Positions 1 through 11,323 are shown, numbered from the stretch's first letter. The stretch is DNA of 64,000 nt from Neocallimastix lanati (nom. inval.) (GCA_016946835.1 JACVTC010000220.1:1-64000); one strand, 5' to 3'. Made by a program: numbers and translations. The notes: generated from the sequence alone by a model not told the origin.

Positions 1-2519
1 CTTTCACCACATAAGATCCGTTTGAAAGCAAATTCAAAGCCAGTAAAATTAAGAAGTTATAGGTTAACTAAATTAAAATCAGATATCTTAAAAGAAGAAC
101 TTACAAAACTTATTAAGAAGGATTGATAGAACCATCCTGTTCAGAATGGTCATCTCAGTAGTACTTATTCTAAAACACAATGGAAAGTGGCGCTTGTGCA
201 TTGACTACCGAAAAGTCAATGATATGACAGAAAAAGATTCTTATTCAGTTCCATATATAGATGAAATTTTTGATAGTCTCGGAGGAGCTAAAATATTTAC
301 AACTCTTGATTTATTTTCTGGTTTTCACCAAATCTTAATGGATGAAGAAAGCGTTGAAGTAACCACTTTCACTACTAAGTTTGGAAATTATCAATTTAAG
401 GTTATGCCTTTTGACTTACTGGAGCTCCCTCAACCTTCCAAAGAGAAATGAATAAAATTTTATTCCCTTTTATTGGTGAATTTGTTTATGTATTTATTGA
501 TGATGTTTTGATCTATTCAAAAAGTATCGAAGAACATTTAATTCATATTAAACAAGTATTAGAAGTATTTAAAGAAAACAAGTTAAAAATTAATATTGAA
601 AAGTGCCATTTTCTTCAAACTGAAGTTGATGTATTAGGTCACAAACTTACTACTAAAGGATTAAGTCCCATGGAAAGTAAAATAACAGCTATTAAGAAGT
701 GGGAAGCCCCTTCATCAATTCATGAATTAAGATCATTTCTAGGAGCAATAGGGTATTATCGTGACTTTATCCCTAAATATGCTCAAATTACCTCACCTTT
801 ATGTAAATTATTGAAAAGAATACTAAATATGAATGGAATAAAGAACAACAAGAAAGCTTTGAACTCCTAAAAGAAAAATTAATCAATGCGCCTATTCTAA
901 AATTTCCGTCATTTGACAAACCTTTTATCATTAGAACTGATGCTTCGTATAATGGAATTGGTGGAGTTCTTTTACAAAAAGAAGAAGAAACCGGTAAGGA
1001 GCATCCAATACACTTTATAAGTAGAAGTTTAAAGAAAGCTGAAAAGAATTATGGTATTACCGATTTGGAAGGAACCGCTTTGTTTTACTGTATGACTAAA
1101 TTTAAATCTTATATTGAAGGAAATCCACTACCTACAACTATTTACACAGATCATAAACCATTAGTTGGTTTATTTAAGAATAAAGAACCTTTGAATGCAA
1201 GGCAAACAAGATGGTGTCTAACCGCTAGTATGCTTGGAATTAATATAAAATATGAATCAGGCAAAAAGAATGTGTTAGCTGATGCTCTTTCAAGAATGAA
1301 AAGTAAGGAAGAGAGAAAGATATTATTAACAAAAATTACTAATGGAAATAATGAAGAATTATTATCTAAAGTTATAAAGGAATTTATTAATGAAAAGTTA
1401 CTGTTATTGATGGTGAAGATTACTTTATCGACAATGGAAATTATAGAAAATTAATAACGGACGAAAATGAAAGGTTAAATTAATTTTAGAAGCTCATAAT
1501 ATTGGCCACGAAGGATATTACAAAACATATCAAAGACTTAAGAAAAACTTTTATTGGAATCATATGATTAAAGATATCAAAAGAATTGTTAGTAATTGTG
1601 AAAAATGCCAGTTAAATCGTCCTCAACCATATCCAGAACCAACCGAAAACCATCCAACTAAAGTGGAGGGTCCCTTTGTGCATTTAGGATTAGATATTAT
1701 AGGACCGTTACCAAAAACAAGAAATAATAATCAATATATTATAGTAACTGTTGATTACTTTACCAAATGGGTTGAAGCCGAACCCACTGAAAACATAACT
1801 TCCTCTGATATAATTAAATTTTAATAAACGTTTTTGCAAGACATGGTGTCCCTCAAGTTATTACTACTGATAATGGAGTCCAATTCACTTCTGATATGAC
1901 TAAAATCTTTCTTGATCTTTATGATGTATATGTTAAATTTGTAGCTACTTACCACCCTGAATCAAATGGCCTTACTGAAAATCGAAATAAAGAAATTGGA
2001 AAATTACTTCGTTATTAGGAAGGAAAAATCAAGATTGGGATGAAGTTTTTACCTTCTGCTTTATGGGCACTTCGAACTACCAAAAACACAGCTACCGGAC
2101 ATTCTAGTTTTGAATTAGTATATGGAAGAGAAGACCAACAGCCTTATGATATAGCCATAAGAACAATTGAAAATGCAGGTAAATCGTATGATGAAATTTT
2201 AATGGAAAAATTTGTTCGTCATTATCAATGGACTAGAGAAGCATGCGAAAATGTGAAGAATGCTAACAAGTATTGGGCAACAAGACGAGAAGAACAAATA
2301 AGTATGAAAAAAGGAAAAGAATTAAAGGCTGGTGATCTTGTTCTTGTTAGAAACTTTAGCCGCACTAAGCTAGAACCATATTACAATGGACCATTTAAAA
2401 TTTTAAAAATTCAATTCAACACGGCAACCCTAATCGATCAGAAGACTGGAAAGCAACTCGATAGGAATGTTCACTTTAAAAATTTAGTAAAGTTTAACTC
2501 CGCTTACAGAGAAGCTTGA
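1..2519 (+). pseudogene. Decayed Ty3/Gypsy pol of element A0 (RT to integrase C-terminus)
   Basis: This is the 3' part of a pol gene closely related to the intact pol of A1 (6016-9624). Consecutive blocks in different frames (1-126, 146-451, 448-870, 1065-1454, 1564-1824, 2040-2519) match A1 in order: RT fingers, RT palm with the FIDD motif near 490-505, connection, RNase H (TDHKP), HHCC zinc finger, DDE core (LGLDIIGPLP near 1688) and the C-terminal KLEPYYNGPFKI module. At least five indels or stops break the frame, including loss of the FGLTGAPATFQ block near 410-430, so no functional polyprotein can be made. The window starts inside the gene. A polypurine tract (GTCGGGGCATCT) follows at 2527-2538 and leads into the 3' LTR. 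Identification as Ty3/Gypsy is firm; the exact number of lesions is an eye estimate. Confidence 0.93.
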
Positions 2520-2537
2520 GTCTTCGTCGGGGCATCT

Positions 2538-3033
2538 TGATAAGAATGTACTAAATAATGCATTCTTAATTAAATCTACGATTTATTTCTAATACATTAT
2601 GTGTACATTATTATTTTTGTACTTTAATAAATTTTTAAATCCAAAGATCAAAAATTAAATCAAAAATTATATTAAACTTTATATTTTTATATTAAATCTT
2701 ATATTAATAGTAATATTTTTATATATTTAAAACTTATATTAGCAATATTAATAATAAATCTTATTTTTTTTATATTAATAATGAAAATTTATATTAATAA
2801 TATTTTTATATATTGATAATTAAAAATTTATATATTATATTTTAACTTTTTATTATAAAATTTTATATCGAAATGTTTTATTTTATATTGAAAAATATTT
2901 TATTTTATTAAAAACCTTTATATTAGAATAGTATTTTTATTTTTATTTGAATATTTTAACAGATTGTAATAAAAATTATAGCCAATTAAATAAATTCTTA
3001 TTAGTAATATTTTAGATATTTTTAAATAAATAA

Positions 3034-3088
<55 letters not shown>

Positions 3089-3422
3089 TTTTATTAATAT
3101 TATAAATGTATTTTATTTATATTGTTATAATTAAATTTTATATAATTAATTATAACAATCAATTTAAATTTAATAGTTTTTAAAAAAAAAAAATAAATAA
3201 AATGTAATTTAGTGGCAAGAACAACTTTTATGCCTTGAAAAAAAGTATAAATAGTTGTAAATTTTGCTACTAATTTTTAAATATCATCAAATAAAATAAA
3301 ATCAAATAAAATAAAATAAAATCAAATAAAATCAAATAAATTTATAAATAAAAATAATAAATAAATAAATAAAATTTGTGTTTCCTTACTTTATTTTTAT
3401 TTAATTCTCTAAAACCTTAACA
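2538..3422 (+). repeat. 3' LTR of A0 (diverged A-type LTR)
   Basis: The LTR begins TGATAAGAATG immediately after the polypurine tract and ends CCTTAACA just before the CGTA duplication that also flanks A1. Its start resembles the A LTR (TAATACAGAATGAACAAATAAT). It is almost pure A/T and carries a 51-nt A run at 3036-3086 and AAATC/AAATA repeats around 3285-3375. The left copy lies outside the window. Confidence 0.75.
3036..3086. repeat. Poly(A) tract inside the A0 LTR
   Basis: An uninterrupted run of 51 A residues lies within the LTR. Its length may partly be an assembly or slippage effect. Confidence 0.95.
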
Positions 3423-3426
3423 CGTA

Positions 3427-4212
3427 TAATACAGAATGAACAAATAATACTAATTGTGCTAGAATAATATAAATTATTCTAACCTTATAGATTATTCTAT
3501 TCTATATAATTGGAACTTTCCAATATTCTTCAAATATTACTAAATAGAAATCTTAAGTTAATAAATCACCAATTAACTTATAATTCCTTTTTGAATTATC
3601 GATCCGATTCCATTATAATGTATTAAAAATCTTTAGCCAAGAATATTGTCCTTGCCTACTTAATATATTAATATTATATTTCTTTTGTAATATGTTATAT
3701 TGAAAATAATCAAATCAATTTAATTAGTTATTAAAATTTTCGTTATCAATTTAAATTTATTTTTAATAACTAAATTTAACTAAACCACAATTAAAATATT
3801 CTGTATAATTTCTTTATTTTTATTTTATATATATTAATATTAAACTATTATTAAATGATTAATAATTCAATAATATAAAACTAATATTTATAACAATAAT
3901 ATTATTAACTAAAATAATAATTTAATTTCAATTTAAATGTTTTATTTATTAAAATAATTAGTAATTAGTTTATTAAGAAATAGTTAGGCTTTACAAGTTT
4001 TAATTTGATAAAAAAATATAAATACATGTAATTTTAGTGAAATAAAATATAATCAATAACTTTCTTTTTATTAAATAAATAATTATATTATTATTTTTCT
4101 TTTATAAATTTAAATAAATAAATATTGATTTTAAAACAAATTATTTTTTTATTGTAATTTTATTATTTGTGTTAATTATTATTATATTCCTAAAATTATA
4201 TGAACCATACCA
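3427..4212 (+). repeat. 5' LTR of A1
   Basis: It begins TAATACAGAATG and ends GAACCATACCA. It matches 9648-10433 and the solo copy at 28833-29619. The inner edge is set by comparing the right-hand contexts: the 5' copy continues with TGAAAAAT and the primer site, the 3' copy with the CGTA duplication. Confidence 0.93.
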
Positions 4213-4220
4213 TGAAAAAT

Positions 4221-4237
4221 TGGTGGAGATATCGGGG
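4221..4237 (+). promoter_or_regulatory. Primer binding site of A1 (tRNA-type)
   Basis: TGGTGGAGATATCGGGG lies 8 nt after the 5' LTR. It starts with TGG, the complement of a tRNA 3' CCA. The same sequence with one change (TGGTAGAGATATCGG) sits next to the 5' LTR of J1, so both families probably use the same tRNA primer. It does not match the 3' end of the tRNA-Trp gene in this window. Confidence 0.75.
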
Positions 4238-4724
4238 AATATAATAATAAATTAATACATTGGGGATAAAATTATAATATTAATAAATAATTTTTCTAAT
4301 AAAACAAATATTTTTTTTAAAAAAGAAAACAATTTTTATATTTTTAACTAATTATTATTAATTGTTAAAAATATTAATTAATATTAAATTAAACTAATAT
4401 TCGTGCATAGATTTCCGGGTTAAGTTTATCCTACATAGTAATTGGGCTAGTAGGCTCTGGACTGCTATTTTTTATATTGAAAATAGTAACCGTGGCACAC
4501 GCGTGGCATGACACCTTTCAAGAGGTAAGCTGCACGTCAGACAGTGTGTACTATCAGATTGCACGATTATTATAATTTAATAAGTGATTAATAATAATAA
4601 ATAATTAATAATTTTATTAGTTAAAAGATTTATTTTTTTTTTTAATTTTTTTTATTTTTACTTTTTTATAACAATTTATACATTACGAGGTTTAGCATTC
4701 TATAGATACAATAAATTTTATTTT
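4238..4724 (+). other. Untranslated leader of A1
   Basis: No coding potential is seen. The segment 4400-4566 is clearly richer in G+C than its surroundings and contains short inverted repeats (AGTAGGCTCTGG...CTGCTATTTT / GAAAATAGTAACC). A splice-donor-like GAGGTAAGC occurs at about 4520-4528. A structured leader between primer site and gag is where packaging signals normally sit; that role is inference. Confidence 0.5.
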
Positions 4725-5642
4725 ATGAGAACATCCAGTACTTCCAGTACTCCAACAGAGAGTACTCCAGAAAGTAAGCTTAGCTTCAGAGAATTAAAGA
4801 AAGAATTAAAAGATTTTGAAAAGCTTACTAAACAAAACCTTGACATCAACTCCTGGGCAAATGAGTTAAAGGCATGGATAAAATACCAACATATCAAGGA
4901 TCCTGAAACTATTTTTACTGCTTGTATATTAACGGCTTCTGGAGAACCAAGAGAAATTATCCAAGAACTAGAAGATGGAAATGACCTTACTGAAGATGAA
5001 GATTCTGATTTCGATAGCGATAGTGAAGGAGAAGATGATGAAGAAAGTGAATCTACTACCACCTACCCAAGCCTTGATGAAATCATAAATCATCTGAAGA
5101 CTTTCTATGGACTTAAAGAAGATCAAACCAACTTGTTACGAGAATTGCGTTCCATGAAAATAAAGAAGAACGAGAAAGTTAAAGATTTTAATGTCCGTTA
5201 TAGATCTTTGTACCATAAATTGGATAAAAAGAGAAGAAGAAAAATTAGTGTTTTAGATTATGCAGATTCCTTAACCAATAATCCTGACGCATGGAGAAAG
5301 GTTATGCTTAAAGACAATATTTCTATTACTAAAGCATTCGCTATAGCTGAAAAAGTTGATCGTTTATCTATTAAAAATAGTACTGAATATTATGATAAGA
5401 CTCGTTACAATCTCCTTAACTCTAAAAGTAATTTTAATAAGAACATTTCAAATGATTTTAACAAACCAAAAACCAACAAAAATGTATCTATAGAAAATAT
5501 CACTAACAAGATGAAAGAAATGAAAATTAGTACTTGCTGGTTTTGTAGCAATGAAGGACATACCAAACGAAACTGTCCTAAATTAAATTCTATATTGGAA
5601 AATAACCGCAAGAAGTTTTATGAAAATTATTTAAACCACTAA
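4725..5642 (+). CDS. gag: Gag (capsid and nucleocapsid) of A1
   Basis: A 305-residue structural protein of the retrotransposon particle. Residues about 1-75 are helical and charged. Residues 80-112 form a very acidic Asp/Glu/Ser stretch. A Ty3-type capsid core follows at about 115-230 (VKDFNVRYRSLYHKL, with the DYADSL motif that is shared with J1 gag). A Lys/Asn-rich basic region leads to one CCHC zinc knuckle, C-x2-C-x4-H-x4-C at residues 271-284, which binds element RNA. The ATG at 4725 is the first in a long open frame after the leader. The stop at 5640-5642 is followed by open sequence in another frame leading into pol, so gag and pol are not in one continuous frame. Confidence 0.92.
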   Translation: MRTSSTSSTPTESTPESKLSFRELKKELKDFEKLTKQNLDINSWANELKAWIKYQHIKDPETIFTACILTASGEPREIIQELEDGNDLTEDEDSDFDSDSEGEDDEESESTTTYPSLDEIINHLKTFYGLKEDQTNLLRELRSMKIKKNEKVKDFNVRYRSLYHKLDKKRRRKISVLDYADSLTNNPDAWRKVMLKDNISITKAFAIAEKVDRLSIKNSTEYYDKTRYNLLNSKSNFNKNISNDFNKPKTNKNVSIENITNKMKEMKISTCWFCSNEGHTKRNCPKLNSILENNRKKFYENYLNH

Positions 5643-6015
5643 AAGGGAGTAGAAGCACTCCCATCGTCAAAAAAATTGCTTCAGTCTGCCATCGTCCCAA
5701 AACAGTTGACTTAAAAGAAGATGATGATTATGAAGAAATTGCTGATTTCCAAGAAGGTACTACTACGGATTATTACGAAGATTTTGATGATGAGTCGGAT
5801 GGTTCCAAAGAATTGGATTACTTAGTAAACGTTATAAAGAGAAAGGCAAATCCTAAAGATGAAGAGACTAGTGACCAAAGAGGAAAGAGGGTTCACCGTA
5901 GTCAAAGAGATGATCCTAAGCAGTTACTCTAGGTTTACGAAAACAAAAAGAAAATCAATTAAGGGGAACATCGCGACCAGTCAAAAAGCCAACAACTCAA
6001 TTACATCCTTCGATT
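5643..6015 (+). other. Gag-pol junction of A1, open in two further frames
   Basis: Right after the gag stop, one frame stays open from 5642 to 5932 and reads as an acidic linker (DLKEDDDYEEIADFQEG). The pol frame itself is open from about 5912, upstream of its first ATG, with a plausible peptide (TSRPVKKPTTQLHPSI) leading to residue 1. The linker appears to be real coding sequence in a third frame. Either two frameshifts are used or two small indels have occurred. I cannot decide which without sister copies. Confidence 0.6.
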
Positions 6016-9000
6016 ATGGCTCAACCCAGAATAGAGAAAGAAAAGAGGATTGAGAAAGAGCTAAGAGATAAGGAAAGAGCTAGTACTAGTACTTCTGTGG
6101 AAAATAATAAAAATAGTATTGTTAATATTATTAATGAAGAAACTTCTCAGGAAGGAAATAATTCTAAACAAACTTTAAATAAATTAATTCAAGAAAAATC
6201 ATCAGAAAAGTCAACTGAAATTATGCCAACTAGAATTCCAAAAAGAATACAAATGCAAACTGATTGTGATAGTTATGACGTGATCAAAGATTTAAACTCC
6301 AGTAATTGCAATATTACATTTGGACAATTATTGGACGTTGCTCCAAAGATACGGTCTCAAGTATCACAAGGACTTAAATTAGAAAAGAATAATACTAAAA
6401 TTTCAGGTGCAGTGGATAATATGTGTGCTACTACAATAATAACGAACAATATAGATCATACATATAAAAGTAAACATCATGAACCACAAGAAGATGATAT
6501 TGCTATGGTTGATGTAATAGTAGATGGAGTTCGTGGTAAGGCTTTAATAGATTCATGTAGCAACTTAAGTATTATCACAAAGCAATTTTTAGATAAATTA
6601 CCTTATCAGTATGAACCTATAGGAGTTAGTGCAGGACGAATACGTTTAGCAACGATGAATGATGATTACTCAGAAGATGTGTTAATCAAAGTTCCCGTAA
6701 AAATTAATGAACTAGAACTACTTGTTACGTGTAGAATTATAGACAAAGAGGATCCATTCTATGATATATTAATCAACCTCAAAACTCAAATTGATAACCA
6801 GTTATTTATACATCCAATTAGATATAGTCTTTGTCGATTTAATGATCAAGGTTTAATTGAAGAAATTGCACCTATTAATAATGAATATGATGACGAAGAA
6901 AAATTATTATGTGTAATCAAAGCATTGAATCACCAAGAAGCTAAGCAACAATTGAAAACGATTGAAGGATTACCACCCATAAAATATATATATGACACAG
7001 TTTTTCAAAGTACAATTAATTCAAATTATAGAGAAGCTATTACTAAATTACTTGAAGAATATATTGATATAATTGCAACTTCTTCTGAAGAATTAACACC
7101 TTCAGATTTATCACCACACAAAATTATTCTTAAGGAAGGAGTTAAACCTATTAAACAAAAATTTTATCGACTTAGTAAATTAAAAACAGATATCTTAAAA
7201 GAAGAATTAACCAAACTCATATATAAACGATTAATTGAACCTTCATGTTCAGAATGGTCATCACCAGTAGTACTTGTGCCTAAAAAGAACGGTAAATGGC
7301 GCCTGTGTATTGACTATAGGAAAGTAAATGAAGCAACTAAGAAGGATTCTTATTCTTTACCAAATATTGAGGAAATTTTTGATAGCTTAGATGGAGCAAA
7401 AATCTTCTCAATATTAGATCTTTATTCCGGTTATCATCAAATATTAATGGATGATGATAGTGTTGAAATCACTACCTTTACAACTAAGTTCGGAAACTAC
7501 CAATTCAAGGTAATGCCCTTCGGTTTAACAGGTGCTCCAGCTACATTCCAAAGAGAAATGAACCGTATACTATTTCCCTTAATAGGAAAATGCGTCTATA
7601 ACTTTATCGATGATATTTTAATCTACTCAAGAACTGAAGAAGAACACCTAGAACATCTTAAACAAGTCTTAGAAATATTCAAGGAACATAAGTTAAAAAT
7701 CAATATCGAAAAATGTTCTTTCATGCAAACTGAAGTAGAAGTACTGGGACATAAAGTATCCTCAGAAGGTTTAAGTCCATTGGAAAACAAAGTTAAAGCT
7801 ATTAAAGAATGGAAGGCTCCCTCTAACATTCATGAACTTCGATCATTTTTAGGAGCCATTGGATATTATAGAAATTTTATTAAGGACTTTGCAAAAGTTA
7901 CTGCTCCTCTCTGCACTCTATTAAGAAAAGGTATTAAGTTTGAATGGAAAAAGGAACAAGAAGAAAGTTTTAAAATTCTTAAGGAAAGATTAATCAATGC
8001 CCCAATATTAAGATTTCCTAGATTTGATAGAGAATTTATTATAAGAACAGATGCTTCCTATGATGGAATAGGCGGTGTGCTTTTACAAAAGGATGATGAA
8101 ACTGGAAAGGAGCATCCGGTTCATTATATTAGTAGAAGTTTATCTAAATCGGAAAAGAATTATGGAATTACGGATCTAGAAGGCGCTGCTCTAATTTACT
8201 GTATTAATAAATTAAAATCTTATATTATGGGAAATCCTAAGCAAACTATAGTATATACAGATCATAGACCATTAATCGGATTACTTAAAAGTAAGGAACC
8301 ACAAAATTCTCGTCATACTAGATGGTGTTTGACTGTCAGTATGTTAGGAATTGATTTACGATATGAAACTGGAAAGAATAATGTTGTCGCAGATGCTTTA
8401 TCAAGAATGAAAAATGAAAAAGAAAAAGTTGTCTTAACAACACAAATTATCAAGGAACAAGATGAAAACCTGCTTTCAAGAACCATTAAGGAATTTATTG
8501 AAGAAAAATTTACGACAATTGATGGTGTGGACTACTTTGTTGATGGCAATAATTATAGAAAATTAGTTACAGATACAAAAGAAAAACTTCAATTAATTTT
8601 TCAAGCACACAGTATAGGACACGAAGGCTATTACAAGACATACCAACGTTTGAAAAAGAGCTACTATTGGAACAATATGGTTAATGACATTAAGCGAATT
8701 ATAGGTAAATGTGAAAAATGTCAATTAAATAAATCTCAACCATACCCTGAACCAACGGAAGATAAACCAACTGAAGTGGAAGGACCATTTACACACTTAG
8801 GATTGGACATTATAGGACCTCTAAGTAAAACCAGAAATAATAATCAATATATAATCGTTGTGGTTGATTATTTTACTAAATGGGTTGAGGCAGAGCCCAC
8901 TGAAAATGTTACTTCTCAGGATGTGATAAAATTTTTAATTAATGTATTTGCTCGACACGGTGTACCTCAAATTATCACTACTGATAATGGAACACAATTT

Positions 9001-9624
9001 ACATCAGATATGACAAAAATCTTCCTTGATTTATATGATGTATATGTTAAATTTATCACTCCATATCATCCTGAAAGCAATGGTTTAGTTGAGAATCGTA
9101 ATAAAGAAATTGGAAAATTATTACGATTACTAGGACAACACAAAGAATGGGATGAAATTTTACCATCTGCACTTTGGGCTTTAAGAACTACTAAAAACTC
9201 AATCACCAACCATTCAAGTTTTGAATTAGTTTATGGAAGGGAGGACCAACAACCTTTTGACATTGCTGCCAGACCTACTAAGGGTATAAATAAGTCTTCT
9301 GACGAAATTCTACTGGAAAAATTTGTATCACACTACCAATGGGTAATGGAGGCCGCATCTAATATCAAAAATGCTTCGAAATATTGGGCTACTAGGAGAG
9401 AAGAAAAGACCAGTATGAATCAAGCTAAAAGAATAAAACCAGGTGATTTAGTACTAGTAAGAAACTTTAATCGAACTAAATTAGAACCTTACTTTGTTGG
9501 ACCTATGAAAGTGGTAAAGAAACAATTCAATACAGTCACTTTAGCTGATCCTGCTACTAATATACAAATGAATCGTAATGTTCATTTGAAAAATATTGTC
9601 AAGTTTAACTCAGCTTCTACCTAG
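6016..9624 (+). CDS. pol: Pol polyprotein of A1 (protease, RT, RNase H, integrase)
   Basis: 1202 residues from the first ATG; the open frame starts slightly upstream. Domains in order: basic N-terminal linker (1-130); aspartic protease with LIDSCS at 178-183, i.e. Asp179-Ser-Cys where Asp-Ser/Thr-Gly is usual; reverse transcriptase with the catalytic FIDD at 530-533; RNase H (FIIRTDAS, TDLEG, YTDHRP); integrase with zinc finger H865-x3-H869-x29-C899-x2-C902 and catalytic D931, D990 and E1026, a D-35-E spacing; and a C-terminal module (KLEPYFVGPMKVV) corresponding to GPY/F. There is no chromodomain. Apart from the Cys in the protease motif everything needed for replication and DDE integration is present. 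The LTRs seem identical, so the copy may be recently active. Confidence 0.95.
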   Translation: MAQPRIEKEKRIEKELRDKERASTSTSVENNKNSIVNIINEETSQEGNNSKQTLNKLIQEKSSEKSTEIMPTRIPKRIQMQTDCDSYDVIKDLNSSNCNITFGQLLDVAPKIRSQVSQGLKLEKNNTKISGAVDNMCATTIITNNIDHTYKSKHHEPQEDDIAMVDVIVDGVRGKALIDSCSNLSIITKQFLDKLPYQYEPIGVSAGRIRLATMNDDYSEDVLIKVPVKINELELLVTCRIIDKEDPFYDILINLKTQIDNQLFIHPIRYSLCRFNDQGLIEEIAPINNEYDDEEKLLCVIKALNHQEAKQQLKTIEGLPPIKYIYDTVFQSTINSNYREAITKLLEEYIDIIATSSEELTPSDLSPHKIILKEGVKPIKQKFYRLSKLKTDILKEELTKLIYKRLIEPSCSEWSSPVVLVPKKNGKWRLCIDYRKVNEATKKDSYSLPNIEEIFDSLDGAKIFSILDLYSGYHQILMDDDSVEITTFTTKFGNYQFKVMPFGLTGAPATFQREMNRILFPLIGKCVYNFIDDILIYSRTEEEHLEHLKQVLEIFKEHKLKINIEKCSFMQTEVEVLGHKVSSEGLSPLENKVKAIKEWKAPSNIHELRSFLGAIGYYRNFIKDFAKVTAPLCTLLRKGIKFEWKKEQEESFKILKERLINAPILRFPRFDREFIIRTDASYDGIGGVLLQKDDETGKEHPVHYISRSLSKSEKNYGITDLEGAALIYCINKLKSYIMGNPKQTIVYTDHRPLIGLLKSKEPQNSRHTRWCLTVSMLGIDLRYETGKNNVVADALSRMKNEKEKVVLTTQIIKEQDENLLSRTIKEFIEEKFTTIDGVDYFVDGNNYRKLVTDTKEKLQLIFQAHSIGHEGYYKTYQRLKKSYYWNNMVNDIKRIIGKCEKCQLNKSQPYPEPTEDKPTEVEGPFTHLGLDIIGPLSKTRNNNQYIIVVVDYFTKWVEAEPTENVTSQDVIKFLINVFARHGVPQIITTDNGTQFTSDMTKIFLDLYDVYVKFITPYHPESNGLVENRNKEIGKLLRLLGQHKEWDEILPSALWALRTTKNSITNHSSFELVYGREDQQPFDIAARPTKGINKSSDEILLEKFVSHYQWVMEAASNIKNASKYWATRREEKTSMNQAKRIKPGDLVLVRNFNRTKLEPYFVGPMKVVKKQFNTVTLADPATNIQMNRNVHLKNIVKFNSAST

Positions 9625-9634
9625 CTTGAGTCTT

Positions 9635-9647
9635 AGCGGGGGCATCT
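9635..9647 (+). promoter_or_regulatory. Polypurine tract of A1
   Basis: AGCGGGGGCATCT lies directly upstream of the 3' LTR. Near-identical tracts precede the 3' LTRs of A0 (GTCGGGGCATCT) and C2 (ACGGGGGCATCA). This is the expected plus-strand primer. Confidence 0.8.
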
Positions 9648-10433
9648 TAATACAGAATGAACAAATAATACTAATTGTGCTAGAATAATATAAATTATTC
9701 TAACCTTATAGATTATTCTATTCTATATAATTGGAACTTTCCAATATTCTTCAAATATTACTAAATAGAAATCTTAAGTTAATAAATCACCAATTAACTT
9801 ATAATTCCTTTTTGAATTATCGATCCGATTCCATTATAATGTATTAAAAATCTTTAGCCAAGAATATTGTCCTTGCCTACTTAATATATTAATATTATAT
9901 TTCTTTTGTAATATGTTATATTGAAAATAATCAAATCAATTTAATTAGTTATTAAAATTTTCGTTATCAATTTAAATTTATTTTTAATAACTAAATTTAA
10001 CTAAACCACAATTAAAATATTCTGTATAATTTCTTTATTTTTATTTTATATATATTAATATTAAACTATTATTAAATGATTAATAATTCAATAATATAAA
10101 ACTAATATTTATAACAATAATATTATTAACTAAAATAATAATTTAATTTCAATTTAAATGTTTTATTTATTAAAATAATTAGTAATTAGTTTATTAAGAA
10201 ATAGTTAGGCTTTACAAGTTTTAATTTGATAAAAAAATATAAATACATGTAATTTTAGTGAAATAAAATATAATCAATAACTTTCTTTTTATTAAATAAA
10301 TAATTATATTATTATTTTTCTTTTATAAATTTAAATAAATAAATATTGATTTTAAAACAAATTATTTTTTTATTGTAATTTTATTATTTGTGTTAATTAT
10401 TATTATATTCCTAAAATTATATGAACCATACCA
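9648..10433 (+). repeat. 3' LTR of A1
   Basis: A 786-bp copy of 3427-4212. It is followed by CGTA (10434-10437), the right target duplication. Confidence 0.93.
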
Positions 10434-10439
10434 CGTATG

Positions 10440-11323
10440 TGTAATAATTCTATTAAGAACTAACTCAAAATAGAATTATTAACTACAACTTAACGACTAA
10501 TTCATTAAGTTGAGAAAATAAAATAAAATAAATTTTTTTTTACCTTTAATGTAGAGTTTATTATAAAATTAATTATAATAATAACACAACATGTAAGAGA
10601 AGAATTGTTTGTATAAATTGATCTTAAATATATGTTTTTGAATAAAATATTTTTATTAATTTATTAAAGTTAAAAATATAAAAATGTTACTATTATAACT
10701 ATGTTTTTTATAATAATAACTCTTGATTTCTCAAAGAGAACTCAAGAGCCTTATTTATATTTTTTTATGAAAATAAGGTTAAATAAGAAAGGGTTTTCTA
10801 ATCTTAACAAATCTCTTATCTAGGAAAAGATTAGATAGAAAAACCTAGATAAGTTTTCGATCGATATTCTATCCATATCGATCATCGCATTAATTAAGTA
10901 AAACCGATTACTTCTAAAAAGTAATTGGAAAAAATCTTAATTAACCGATTTTCTAATCTAATCTAATGATCGAAAATAAAAGAATAAAATAATAAAAGAT
11001 ATTTCGATCATATAATTTATTCTTATATTAAAAATATAAAATTAAATAGTTAATAAAATACAGAATACATTATAAAATACAGAATACATTATAAAATACA
11101 GAATAAAATACAATACAAAACACATTAGTTACAGTAGAGAATTTAACATATTGTAAATATATTATTTAAAATTAATTAAATAAATTTTGTTAAATTAATG
11201 AATATTTAAAATTAAATTAAATAAATTTAATAAATATTATATGTAATTAAATAAAGTTATAGTTATAATAACTTAACTAAGAAAATATAATTATTTGTTA
11301 GCAAATAATTATAGATTCTTACA
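10440..11323 (-). repeat. 3' LTR of B1
   Basis: On the minus strand it begins TGTAAGAATC and ends AGAATTATTACA. It contains a TATA-like TATAAATAAG, a hairpin whose arms include CTCTTGA and TCAAGAG, and AAGAGTTATTAT, in the same order as the B solo LTRs. Confidence 0.92.

Larger units (their letters stand above)
3427..10433 (+). mobile_element. Complete Ty3/Gypsy retrotransposon A1
   Basis: A full-length element of about 7.0 kb: 5' LTR 3427-4212, tRNA-type primer site 4221-4237, gag 4725-5642, pol 6016-9624, polypurine tract 9635-9647, 3' LTR 9648-10433. Both LTRs are 786 bp and I found no difference between them on reading, which suggests a recent insertion. The flanks are CGTA (3423-3426 and 10434-10437), a 4-bp target duplication. 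The order RT, RNase H, integrase places it in Ty3/Gypsy. It abuts the A0 LTR on the left and B1 on the right with no unique DNA between. Confidence 0.93.

Noticed and set aside
4718-5062. Ser-rich minus-strand ORF over A1 gag
   Set aside because: It is the antisense of the acidic Asp/Glu/Ser stretch of gag.
5859-6053. 64-residue ORF between gag and pol of A1
   Set aside because: It overlaps two frames that read as better coding sequence and has no recognisable feature.
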